From CAVQBP01 sp964448105 (GTDB lineage: Bacteria; Bacteroidota; Ignavibacteria; Ignavibacteriales; Ignavibacteriaceae), in the NCBI GenBank assembly GCA_964448105.1, contig CAYUVK010000098.1, forward strand, positions 1-19,473: 19,473 bases of DNA, in the 5' to 3' direction. A model generated the notes under the pieces. It saw only the letters and a list, made by a program, of their open reading frames with translations, had not been told where the DNA came from and ran no database searches. The position numbers and the translations under genes are program-made. This document shows positions 1 to 7,227 of the stretch, in pieces; the stretch's first letter is position 1; the number at the start of each line of letters is the position of its first letter.

Positions 1-2
1 AC

Positions 3-1073
3 CTGGAAGCCGGGTATGAAGGGAATTTCCATAAAAACGATTTTGACTTTTACTCTGAATATTTTGATCCGTTACAGAATCAGTTTATAAAAAACGCCGG
101 GCAGACGAGTAGGTTCATTTATAATGAAAATATTCATGCAATTTATGCAACATATGAACATTCTTTGGGTTCATTTGGATTTCAAGAAGGTTTACGAATA
201 GAGCAATCAATTGGGAAAGCAAATCTTGTTACTAATGACTCCTCATTTACAAAAAACTATTTCAATATTTATCCTACATTTCATGTTTCATTTAAGCTCA
301 GCGAACTTACAAAATTGCAGTTAAGTTACAGCCGACGTGTTCGCAGACCAGAATCTGATGATATAAATCCTTTCCCCGAATATAGTGATCCCAGGAATAT
401 ACGGGCGGGTAATCCTAATTTATTACCTGAATATATTCATTCTGTTGAACTTGGATTCAATTATCAGAATGATCAATATTCTATTCTTCCCAGCGTTTAT
501 TATCGTTACAGATCGAATGGGTTCACAAGGTTAACGCGATTAATTAATGATACTACATCATTAACTACAGAAGAAAATCTTTCACATGATCAATCAGCAG
601 GAATTGAATTTATTTTTTCAGTGAATTCCGGGAATTTTTTCACTACAAATTTGAGCACCGATGTTTTTTATAATCAAGTTGATGCTTCTAACCTTGGTTA
701 CAGCAATAAAAGATCAATAATTTCATGGAGCGGAAGCTTCACTATGAATTTGAATTTGATCAAAACATTATTATTTCAATTGAACTCAAATTACCGTTCA
801 GCCAGGCTGACTCCTCAAGGTGAGTTTCACCCTAGATTTGTTCTGAATGCAGGAGCAAAACAGGAATTTTTTCAGGGCAAGCTTTCACTATTATTTACTG
901 TATCCGATATTTTTAAATCGCTTAAACGAAAAATAGATATTAACACCCTCCAACTAATTGAAAATTCTGTGGCGTCCCGAGACGGACGAATTTTTTATTT
1001 GGGATTTTTGTACAATTTTGGTTCACAATCAAAAAGGTCGAAAGATGCTCAGTTAAAATATGACGAAAATTAA
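3..1073 (+). CDS. Outer-membrane beta-barrel family protein, C-terminal part (5' end outside the window)
   Basis: The reading frame is open from base 3, so the gene enters from the left; the TTG at 165 is internal, not the start. The visible 356 residues alternate polar and aromatic residues in repeated strand pairs, as in an outer-membrane barrel. The stretch SRRVRRPESDDINPF followed by GNPNLLPE is the signature I associate with the Bacteroidota 'outer membrane protein beta-barrel' family (PF14905), a TonB-receptor-like barrel often carrying an N-terminal carboxypeptidase-regulatory domain, which would lie off the window. The last strand (FYLGFLYNFG) is followed by a charged tail of about 14 residues, so the protein does not end on the usual terminal aromatic residue. 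Its substrate cannot be told from this part. The glycosyltransferase starts 9 bases downstream, suggesting co-transcription. The family call is by recognition, not by search. Confidence 0.85.
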   Translation: MEAGYEGNFHKNDFDFYSEYFDPLQNQFIKNAGQTSRFIYNENIHAIYATYEHSLGSFGFQEGLRIEQSIGKANLVTNDSSFTKNYFNIYPTFHVSFKLSELTKLQLSYSRRVRRPESDDINPFPEYSDPRNIRAGNPNLLPEYIHSVELGFNYQNDQYSILPSVYYRYRSNGFTRLTRLINDTTSLTTEENLSHDQSAGIEFIFSVNSGNFFTTNLSTDVFYNQVDASNLGYSNKRSIISWSGSFTMNLNLIKTLLFQLNSNYRSARLTPQGEFHPRFVLNAGAKQEFFQGKLSLLFTVSDIFKSLKRKIDINTLQLIENSVASRDGRIFYLGFLYNFGSQSKRSKDAQLKYDEN

Positions 1074-1082
1074 AATGAATAA

Positions 1083-2234
1083 ATGAATAGAAAATTAAGA
1101 GTTGCTTACTTTGCCGGAACAATGAAATCCGGGCAAGATGGAGTAACCCGCGTTTTATACAGTTTAATCGATGCCATTGAAAAAGAAGGCATCGAAGCTA
1201 TTTTTTTCTCTCCTATCATTCCCCAAAATCAAGAACAAAAAGTCAGAATGAAAAGTGTGCCGTCAGTTACTGTTCCTCTTAATAAAGAATATAAATTTGC
1301 CGTTCCGGGCTCAAGATATTTTGAGAATGAACTGAAAATATTTAATCCCGATTTAATTCACATAAACAGTCCATGCCCATTAGGGCATGCAGCCGTTATA
1401 TATGCAAATAAAAATCACATTCCTGTTGTAGCAACTTATCATACCCACTTTCCAGGTTTTGCAAAATATTATAACATGAAAATGTTTGAATTGGCTTCCT
1501 GGAGCTATCTCAGATCTTTATACAATAAGTGTGATTCGGTATTTGTTCCATCTACAATTGTTATTGATGAGTTAAAGCGACATGGATTAGGAACGGTGGA
1601 GATCCTTCCTCATGGGGTTGATTCAAAGATATTTAACCCTTCTTTTAAAGATGAAGAATGGAAGAAGAGAATTGGGGCGGAACATAAAACAGTACTTCTT
1701 TATGCGGGACGGTTGGCACGGGAAAAAGATTTGCATTCCTTATAGGGATGTTATAATATAGTCTCTGGGAAAAGAGAGGATGTAAAATTTGTATTAGTTG
1801 GGGATGGACCTGCCAGGCAGGAATTAAAAGAATTAATGCCTGAAGCAATTTTCTTAGGCTATCAATCGGGTAAATCGCTATCAACTGCATATGCATCAAG
1901 TGATATTTTTGTTTTGCCGTCGACCACAGAAACATTCGGTAATGTTACCTTAGAAGCAATGACATCAAAGATTCCACCTATTTGTGTAAGAGAAGGTGGG
2001 GCTTCTGGAATTATAAATGATGGAGTTACAGGTTTAATTGCGAAACCGAGAGATGCAAAAGATCTTGCAGAAAAACTATTATTTTTAACCGATCATCCGG
2101 AAGCAAGAAAAGAAATCTCAGTGCGGGCATATAAATATTCACAAGAACAATCATGGGAAAAAATATTCCGGAGACTATTCGAAAGGTACGAGGAAATAAG
2201 TCACAATTACTTTTCATCTATAAAAGCTGCTTAA
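1083..2234 (+). pseudogene. Family 4 glycosyltransferase interrupted by an in-frame TAG codon
   Basis: Read through, this is a 383-codon GT-B glycosyltransferase of normal length. The N-terminal acceptor domain begins RVAYFAGT and DGVTRVLYSL, with HINSPCPLGHAA and TYHTHFPGF near residues 95-125. The C-terminal donor domain begins VLLYAGRLAREKD near residue 205 and carries the EX7E motif (E283 and E291 in ETFGNVTLE). It resembles MgtA-type alpha-mannosyltransferases. Codon 221 (1743-1745) is TAG. The frame is the same before and after it and the intervening codons still read sensibly (YNIVSGKREDVKFVLVGDGP), so this is a single nonsense change and not a frameshift. TTG (Leu) to TAG is one plausible origin. 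Translation ending there would lose nearly all of the donor-sugar domain; restarting at the ATG at 1836 would give only its last 132 residues. It could be a recent pseudogene, a base-calling error, or readthrough. It lies 9 bases after the barrel gene. Confidence 0.85.
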
Positions 2235-2274
2235 ATGCATCCTTTATAATTATATTTTTCACTTGTTATAATTA

Positions 2275-3150
2275 ATGAGAAATAAAACACTCATCTCGTT
2301 TTTTTTATTGGGATTAATTTCGCTTTTTGAATTATCGGCTTGTTTACCAAAAGATATTTTCACTCATTGCGAAAATAATTATCCTAAATTAGACTCCGTA
2401 AAAGAAAAGATCTTGTTAATAATTGCACACCAGGATGATGATGCATTTATCGTAACAAGAATTAAGGATCATTTGGATAAAGGGGATCAGGTTATGGTAG
2501 ATTGGGTTGCAAAATCATATCAGGGTGGTGAAGATTATGGAAACATGAGAGTAAAAGAAGCGAAAAGAGCGATGAACATGTTAGGAATAGATTCTCTACA
2601 TTATAATTTTCTTAACTTTCCCGATTCTAAAACGTATAAGTTCATCCCTCAAATAATAAGGAAATTAAAAGTCATTATTCAGAATTATCAACCTAATGTA
2701 ATATATGTAGAAGCTTACGAAATGGGAAATATTGATCACGACGTTTCTCATTTTTCGACAGTTCAATCAGTTAAAGAATTAAATTATAAATGTTTGATAT
2801 ATGAGTTCCCGCAATATAGCGCATACGATATCCCCAATTTCTTACCGTTTGAATTGAGAAAATACCCGGATAGTATAACTACTTTTTGCAGAAAACTAAC
2901 TATTCACGAAAGAAATTTTGTAATGGCATATTGGAAAATTTATAAAAGTCAGGATTTCCCATTTTTATATTATATGTTTTTATTAGGGCAAGAAGATTTA
3001 ATTTTCAAATATGAATATCTTCGCCCGTTACCTAATTATGATTATACAAAAAAACCTTTTGGTGCATCAGAAGCCTACAAAAGATATATTCAGGGATTAA
3101 AATTTGTGGATTTTCAAAGGGGAGTGAAATCATATTTAAATTTAAAATAA
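2275..3150 (+). CDS. PIG-L/LmbE family deacetylase, predicted lipoprotein
   Basis: 291 residues. PIG-L enzymes are zinc-dependent hydrolases that remove the acetyl group from N-acetylglucosamine-type substrates. The first motif, normally AHPDDE, is here AHQDDD (H52, D54, D55, D56); the second zinc site is the D-H-D-x-x-H stretch at D154-H159. Between them, NMRVKEAKRAMNMLGI matches the usual R..E...A...LG helix. The N-terminus is a signal peptide ending in a lipobox (L20-S21-A22-C23), so the enzyme is probably anchored in the envelope and exposed outside the cytoplasm, unlike cytoplasmic deacetylases of thiol synthesis. An acidic residue (E19) inside the hydrophobic stretch is slightly unusual. 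It starts 40 bases after the interrupted glycosyltransferase, suggesting work on an envelope or exported glycan. There is no clear Shine-Dalgarno sequence. The family is fairly sure; the substrate is unknown. Confidence 0.8.
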   Translation: MRNKTLISFFLLGLISLFELSACLPKDIFTHCENNYPKLDSVKEKILLIIAHQDDDAFIVTRIKDHLDKGDQVMVDWVAKSYQGGEDYGNMRVKEAKRAMNMLGIDSLHYNFLNFPDSKTYKFIPQIIRKLKVIIQNYQPNVIYVEAYEMGNIDHDVSHFSTVQSVKELNYKCLIYEFPQYSAYDIPNFLPFELRKYPDSITTFCRKLTIHERNFVMAYWKIYKSQDFPFLYYMFLLGQEDLIFKYEYLRPLPNYDYTKKPFGASEAYKRYIQGLKFVDFQRGVKSYLNLK

Positions 3151-3182
3151 TTTCAGAATATCAGTATATTTTAAAAAATTTT

Positions 3183-3234
3183 ATAGAAAAATAATGAGAG
3201 GAAGAGAAAGTAAAAATATATAACTTTCTCCTCT
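3183..3234 (-). terminator. Likely terminator hairpin of the small minus-strand gene
   Basis: Read on the minus strand, AGAGGAGAAAGT (3234-3223) pairs with a downstream arm at 3211-3197 (7-8 pairs, a 3-base bulge, then 5 pairs) around an 11-base AT-rich loop, and is followed by CATTATTTTT. It lies 27 bases beyond the stop of the minus-strand gene at 3261 and between two convergent genes, so it may also stop transcripts coming from the PIG-L gene. The pairing is seen in the sequence; termination is inferred. Confidence 0.5.
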
Positions 3235-3260
3235 TTTCGAATACAAATTTATACGGTTTA

Positions 3261-3500
3261 TCATTTAACCGAGGAAAATTGTTCCTTTAACTTTGAACTC
3301 ATGGATTCGGTAGTTTCCTCTTGAGAAGACTTTCCAGCCTTCAACGCAGCAAGGTCTTTAGCCGATTCCGAGAGAATAGCCGTATCTTTCTTCGATCCTG
3401 TAGATGCAATCTTTACTGAAGCAGCTTTGTGCACACTTAATGAATTTTGTAGAGAGGCATCCGCAATATTACTGGATTGGTTTATTGATCCGATTGTCAA
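3261..3500 (-). CDS. Small unrecognised hydrophilic protein (79 aa)
   Basis: I do not recognise this protein. It is serine-, alanine- and lysine-rich, has no membrane segment and is probably mostly disordered or helical. The core KKDTAILSESAKDLAALKAGK recalls the 'DT..LS..AK.L' stretch found in small flagellar or FlgM-like proteins, but that is only a hint. The start is TTG at 3500-3498, supported by a Shine-Dalgarno-like GAAGGTG 8 bases upstream (about 3515-3509); there is no better ATG. The stop is TGA, followed by a likely terminator hairpin. It stands alone on the minus strand between plus-strand genes. A real start signal and terminator make it a credible gene despite its size. Confidence 0.6.
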   Translation of the reverse strand: MTIGSINQSSNIADASLQNSLSVHKAASVKIASTGSKKDTAILSESAKDLAALKAGKSSQEETTESMSSKLKEQFSSVK

Positions 3501-3966
3501 AATATTTTCACCTTCTTATAATTTAGTAAGATATGTTGTCCGGTCAGTCCAAACATTACATAATTAATTATCGATATTATAATTAAATAGTTTAGTGATT
3601 ATGCTGTATAATATCAAAATAAATGTTAAATCAAATTTATCATTAGAAAATAAAATTGTTGATAAGCAGGCCAATTAAATTTCTCATACAGAGACATGGA
3701 ACAGCAATTCACAAAAAGAATACAATTTTACCGATAAAAATTTATCTGGTGGGATAAATTTTTTATACCAATCATATATTGTGCCTCCTAAGACTTTAAT
3801 TAAATTGAGTTGAATTTTCACCTTCATTTCATCTTGAATATGTAGGTTTGTTATGTTGAATTTATTGTCATGTCCACCCTAAGGAAATTAAGCATGGTAT
3901 AATTCTACTTTAATCTTTTGTAATCATTTTAGGTGAATAAAAATATTTTAGATTGGAGAGTACCAC
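3501..3966. other. Intergenic stretch without a recognised gene
   Basis: About 470 very AT-rich bases between divergent genes. I see no open frame of note, no tRNA and no recognisable RNA family. The one strong feature is the hairpin at 3734-3766. A TAnnTTTG match (TAGGTTTG, 3843-3850) could be the -7 box of a promoter for the gene at 3967, but I find no convincing TTTG at the right distance upstream. Confidence 0.6.
3734..3766. repeat. Strong AT-rich hairpin in the 3501-3966 gap
   Basis: ATAAAAATTTATC (3734-3746) and GATAAATTTTTTAT (3753-3766) are inverted copies differing by one extra T, separated by a 6-base loop, TGGTGG. With a T-rich right arm it looks like a factor-independent terminator on either strand, yet no gene ends next to it. 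It might be a relic, a site for a DNA-binding protein, or the 3' end of an unseen small RNA. Confidence 0.5.
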
Positions 3967-4389
3967 ATGACTTTAAATAACTTGGATAAGAGTAATTATT
4001 TAAAGGGACTTGTTATTTTAGATGGAATAAATAAACGGAGCAACCCAAACAATCGAAAAATAATTAGAGAAGTTGCAAAGAGATTTAGGTTCAACCTAGG
4101 TTTTGTAGAAACTTCTATGGATAATATTCAAAATAATAAATATGTCAATAAAGAACCTCCTAAATTCTCTAACCTGGAAATAACAGAGATTTTTATTAGA
4201 GATGGAATTCAATTGGTATCTGTTAATAAGGTATTATATTTACGTGATCTTAAATGGTTATTAAATACAGCTCTGAAAAACAATTTATCTGAACAATGGT
4301 TCTTTATTGAATTAGAAAATTTTCTTAAAAAATATGATTATGAAGACCCTCTATACATCAAAAATATTTTTAAACAATTCATTAGCTAA
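3967..4389 (+). CDS. Small helical protein, possibly a diverged TerB-like domain (140 aa)
   Basis: The start is well supported: GGAGAG (3955-3960) lies 6 bases before the ATG. There is no signal peptide or membrane helix, so it is probably cytoplasmic and mostly alpha-helical. The order of features is YLKGLVILDG near residue 11, NNRKIIREVAKRFRF near 28, NKYVNKEPPKFSNLE near 57, then IFIRDGIQLV and LKWLLNTALKNNL. This resembles the layout of TerB-like helical bundle proteins (two similar helical halves, each with a D/E-containing loop), but the acidic metal-site residues expected in TerB are largely replaced by N and S. I therefore offer TerB-like as a guess. Neighbours give no clue: it stands alone between two long gaps. 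Confidence 0.65.
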   Translation: MTLNNLDKSNYLKGLVILDGINKRSNPNNRKIIREVAKRFRFNLGFVETSMDNIQNNKYVNKEPPKFSNLEITEIFIRDGIQLVSVNKVLYLRDLKWLLNTALKNNLSEQWFFIELENFLKKYDYEDPLYIKNIFKQFIS

Positions 4390-4770
4390 AGCTACATTCT
4401 TGTTATATGCCTTAAAAACATTTTAAAATCTTTTTCATTTTCATTTCATAATTAATTCATAGATTTTATAAAACGAGATGCTCAAAAAATTATTGTCGTT
4501 TTTTTAATTAGTTCATTTTTATTTGTGAGGTTAAACACAAAGCAAATAATCTAAATAAGAACTGAAAATTTATTATCGGAAAAAAGTTAATAGTAAAGAG
4601 AAGGATGGGGATTAAACCATGGTTGAAAAGTCTAACTGTAATAGATTCATGCACAATTCTATCTGGATACTGATTCTTTTTTTCAATATTTTTTAAAAAT
4701 ACAAATTTAGAGTTAAACACCCTATCAGGATATTTTCCTGACGAAAAAGTATATAGATAATTATTTATTG
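4390..4770. other. Intergenic stretch upstream of the efflux operon
   Basis: About 380 AT-rich bases with no gene that I can support. A short inverted repeat, TCAGGA-tattt-TCCTGA (4725-4741), sits 29 bases before the ATG of the TolC-like gene and is a possible operator or 5'-UTR stem. The region before it should contain the promoter of the efflux operon, but I cannot point to a convincing one. A minus-strand frame covering 4508-4828 is rejected as spurious. Confidence 0.5.
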
Positions 4771-6039
4771 ATGAAATTTCCAAAAATATTATTCCTTGTA
4801 GCCTGCCTAAGCCATATTGTTTTTGCACAATACAACATTGATTATTTTATAACCAAAGCTCTAGAGAATTCGCCTCAAATTAAAAATTATAATAATCTGT
4901 TTCTAATAAATAATCTCCAGAAAAAACTGGATGAAGCTCAAAACTCTGCATTCCAGGTTTATCTTACAGGTGATTATTTATTAGCACCATACTTTAATAA
5001 TAATGGTCATTTGGTTAGCACCAATCCTGATCCTAAAGCCATCGGTTATGATGTTGGAATAACAAACGGAGGCTTGTATTCGGCACTTATTAATGTTGAT
5101 AAAAATATTTTTAATGGTCCCTTGCTTGATGCATTAAATAATCAAAGAACAATCCAAGGGAAAAGCTATGAGAACCAGCTAAACACAGAAAAACATATTC
5201 TAAGAAAAACTGTAACAGATCAGTACTTAAATACTCTGCAAAATTTTGAACTTTATAAACTTTCAAAAGAAATTGATGGAAATCTAGAAAATCAACTTAA
5301 AATAACGGCTGATCTGGTACAAAAAGGAATTGCTAAAGTCCAGGATTATCTTCTGCTTAAAGTTGAAACAAAATCTCAGCAGATAAATCTTAATCAAACC
5401 TGGCAGAATTATAAAAACGGGCTTTTCCAACTATATTCAATCTGCGGAATAAAGGATACAGGAACTATTATGATTGATTCCGTTAATTTAACTTTGACTG
5501 CACCACCTGATAGTTCAAAATTTCTCAGACAATTTTATCTCGACAGTCTAAACACAATTGCTCAACAAAGTGTTTTTGAAACTAAATATTTGCCGCAAAT
5601 TAAATTATTCTTTAATACAGGTTTAAGTGCGGTGGAAATAGATAATATACAACGGAGATTTGGATTGAGTGCCGGAATTAGTTTTTCTTTACCCATTTTA
5701 GATGGCGATCAAAGAGATATTACCAGACAGCAAAGCTTAATTGCCGAAAAAATTACAGATGATTATAAAAATTATGCTGCTAAAAATATTTTTACTCAAA
5801 GAAGAGATGCAGAAAACCGGATCAAATCTTTAAGAAATAATCTTGATGATTTTAAAAATCAAACCGAAGATTATAAAAAATTATTAAACATTTCTTTGGA
5901 GCAATTGGAAAAAGGCAATATGTCTATGATTGAATATCTAACCGAATTAAGAAATTATATTGATCTTCAAAAAAATTACATTTCAACTGAAATTAATTAT
6001 CAGCTTGAAATTAGCAATTATAACTATTGGAACTGGTAA
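4771..6039 (+). CDS. TolC-family outer-membrane efflux channel
   Basis: 422 residues from the ATG at 4771; a TTG immediately before it is in frame but less likely as start. The N-terminus is a short signal peptide with an A-F-x-type site (VFA|Q near residue 19); L9-V10-A11-C12 also resembles a lipobox, though the hydrophobic stretch before it is short. After this comes the TolC pattern of long, Asn/Gln/Leu-rich coiled-coil helices (YFITKALENSPQIKNYNN near the start, QLKITADLVQKGIAKVQDYL near 180, LLNISLEQLEKGNMSMIEYL near 375) alternating with short beta segments (VGITNGGLYSALINVDKNIF, FGLSAGISFSLPILDG). In tripartite pumps this trimeric channel spans the outer membrane and periplasm. It is the first gene of an operon with the adaptor and RND pump downstream. 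Confidence 0.85.
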   Translation: MKFPKILFLVACLSHIVFAQYNIDYFITKALENSPQIKNYNNLFLINNLQKKLDEAQNSAFQVYLTGDYLLAPYFNNNGHLVSTNPDPKAIGYDVGITNGGLYSALINVDKNIFNGPLLDALNNQRTIQGKSYENQLNTEKHILRKTVTDQYLNTLQNFELYKLSKEIDGNLENQLKITADLVQKGIAKVQDYLLLKVETKSQQINLNQTWQNYKNGLFQLYSICGIKDTGTIMIDSVNLTLTAPPDSSKFLRQFYLDSLNTIAQQSVFETKYLPQIKLFFNTGLSAVEIDNIQRRFGLSAGISFSLPILDGDQRDITRQQSLIAEKITDDYKNYAAKNIFTQRRDAENRIKSLRNNLDDFKNQTEDYKKLLNISLEQLEKGNMSMIEYLTELRNYIDLQKNYISTEINYQLEISNYNYWNW

Positions 6040-6041
6040 TG

Positions 6042-6090
6042 CCGGATACCAGATGCTGGATTCTGGACACTCGATACTGGATTTTGGTCA
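6042..6090 (+). repeat. Degenerate 7-base tandem repeat (about 7 units)
   Basis: Seven consecutive heptamers of consensus CTGGATN start 3 bases after the stop of the TolC-like gene. Examples are CCGGATA, CTGGATT (twice exact), CTGGACA and CTCGATA; the last unit is TTGGTCA. The array ends there. It does not code in continuation of the gene. Such heptamer arrays are known as spreading intergenic elements in several bacterial groups; that this is one of them is an inference. Confidence 0.75.
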
Positions 6091-6190
6091 AATGGAAACA
6101 TGACATCAAAAATTTTTAATTAAAGAGTTTGAAAAAGGTCGAATAGTATTTAAAGACAAGATTAATAATTTATTGTTATTACTAACAACA

Positions 6191-6217
6191 AATCCTTCTC
6201 CTTTTAGGAGAAGGATT
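6191..6217 (+). promoter_or_regulatory. Perfect 12-bp hairpin containing a Shine-Dalgarno-like sequence
   Basis: AATCCTTCTCCT (6191-6202) and AGGAGAAGGATT (6206-6217) are exact inverted copies with a TTT loop. The right arm contains AGGAG and AAGG just before an ATG at 6223, so a ribosome-binding sequence would be hidden in the folded RNA. A second stem, TTGTTA-ttac-TAACAA (6173-6188), lies directly upstream. The arm sequence and the following ATGAGGT are of the kind seen in dispersed repeats, so this may be an inserted repeat unit and not an evolved control element. Confidence 0.6.
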
Positions 6218-6270
6218 ATACGATGAGGTCTTTTATAAAAAATTATATAAACAAATATTTTTTTCTAAAT

Positions 6271-7227
6271 ATGAAAAGATTAATAAATAAAAAATCATTA
6301 AAAAAAATTGCACCTAAAATATTTTTATTTTCATTACTTCTGATAGTAACAGCTATAATAATTTCCTGCGGAGGTACAGAAGAAAATAACTCCGACAAAG
6401 TAAACAGCGGTACCCCTGTAACAATCACGCATCCATTCAAAACCAATATTAGTGATTATATCGAATTAAACGGCAACACAGTTTTCTTAACAAAAGAAAT
6501 TGTAAGAGCCACTTTTCAAGGATTTATTGAAAGCGTTTCTAAAAATATAGGGGATTCTGTCAAGCACGGAGATGATTTATTTCAAATCAAAACAATAGAA
6601 TCTGCGGCAGCCGACAGCTTAAATATTTCTTTCGGAAATAAGGAGTTTAAAGGAACTGTCAAATTAAAAGCTCAATCTGAAGGAGTGCTTACAGAACTAA
6701 ATTATCATCAAGGAGATTTTGTTTCCAACGGTGAACAATTAGCGATTATATCCAATCCGTCTTCTTTACGGATAAAATTAAATGTTCCTTATGAAGATAA
6801 TTTAAAGGTTAAAATCGGAAGAGATTGTGAAGTAAATCTTCCGGATGGAATTACCATATCAGGTACTATCGAAAAAAATGTCCCTGCAGTAAATCCTATT
6901 ACTCAAACACAAATATATTTTATTAAGCTGAAACAATACCGTAATATTCCAGATAGTTTAAATGTAATAGTAAAAATTCCTTACAAAAATTTTACAAACA
7001 CAACTGTACTTCCTAAATCTTCTTTAGTAACAAATGTTACCGAGGATAGCTTCTGGATAATGAAATTAATTAATGATACCACAGCAATTAGGGTGAATAT
7101 TAAAAGAGGCATTGAAAGCGACAGTATTGTACAAATTTTAAGTCCAAAGCTCGATACTGCCGATAGAGTAATTTTAACAGGTGCTTACGGTTTACCTGAC
7201 ACAGCAAAAGTCGAGATAGTTAAATGA
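6271..7227 (+). CDS. RND efflux periplasmic adaptor (membrane fusion protein), lipoprotein
   Basis: 318 residues from the ATG at 6271. An in-frame ATG at 6223 would add 16 residues, but it lies against the hairpin and spoils the signal peptide; starting at 6271 gives a basic n-region, a hydrophobic stretch and a lipobox (I30-I31-S32-C33). The protein links the RND pump to the outer-membrane channel. After the lipoprotein signal come a first half-lipoyl segment (FQGFIESVSKNIGDSVKHGD), a second half (KAQSEGVLTELNYHQGDFV), a beta-barrel (LRIKLNVPYEDNLKVKIGRD) and a membrane-proximal domain (VTNVTEDSFWIM to the end). The alpha-hairpin between the lipoyl halves is almost absent: only about 20 residues (roughly IKTIESAAADSLNIS), so this is a short-type adaptor. 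It overlaps the pump gene by 4 bases (ATGA), so the two are translationally coupled. Confidence 0.85.
   Translation: MKRLINKKSLKKIAPKIFLFSLLLIVTAIIISCGGTEENNSDKVNSGTPVTITHPFKTNISDYIELNGNTVFLTKEIVRATFQGFIESVSKNIGDSVKHGDDLFQIKTIESAAADSLNISFGNKEFKGTVKLKAQSEGVLTELNYHQGDFVSNGEQLAIISNPSSLRIKLNVPYEDNLKVKIGRDCEVNLPDGITISGTIEKNVPAVNPITQTQIYFIKLKQYRNIPDSLNVIVKIPYKNFTNTTVLPKSSLVTNVTEDSFWIMKLINDTTAIRVNIKRGIESDSIVQILSPKLDTADRVILTGAYGLPDTAKVEIVK

Noticed and set aside
165..1073. TTG at 165 as the start of the first gene
   Set aside because: The same frame is open to the window edge and reads as barrel strands upstream, so the gene begins outside the window.
1711..1732. Sigma-54-like TGGCAC...TTTGC
   Set aside because: The spacing between the two elements is about twice that required and the site lies inside coding sequence.
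1083..2234. TAG read as a sense codon (genetic-code change)
   Set aside because: TAG ends the RND pump and thioesterase genes in this window at the expected protein lengths.
1083..3150. Glycosyltransferase plus PIG-L deacetylase as a bacillithiol or mycothiol pathway pair
   Set aside because: The glycosyltransferase resembles MgtA-type mannosyltransferases and lacks the BshA-like start, and the deacetylase has a lipoprotein signal, whereas the thiol pathways are cytoplasmic.
4508..4828. 106-residue minus-strand open frame before the TolC-like gene
   Set aside because: It overlaps the start of a well-supported gene, has no ribosome-binding site, and its composition is that of translated AT-rich DNA.
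6042..6217. CRISPR-like array between channel and adaptor genes
   Set aside because: The units are 7 bases, contiguous and degenerate, with no spacers and no cas genes nearby.
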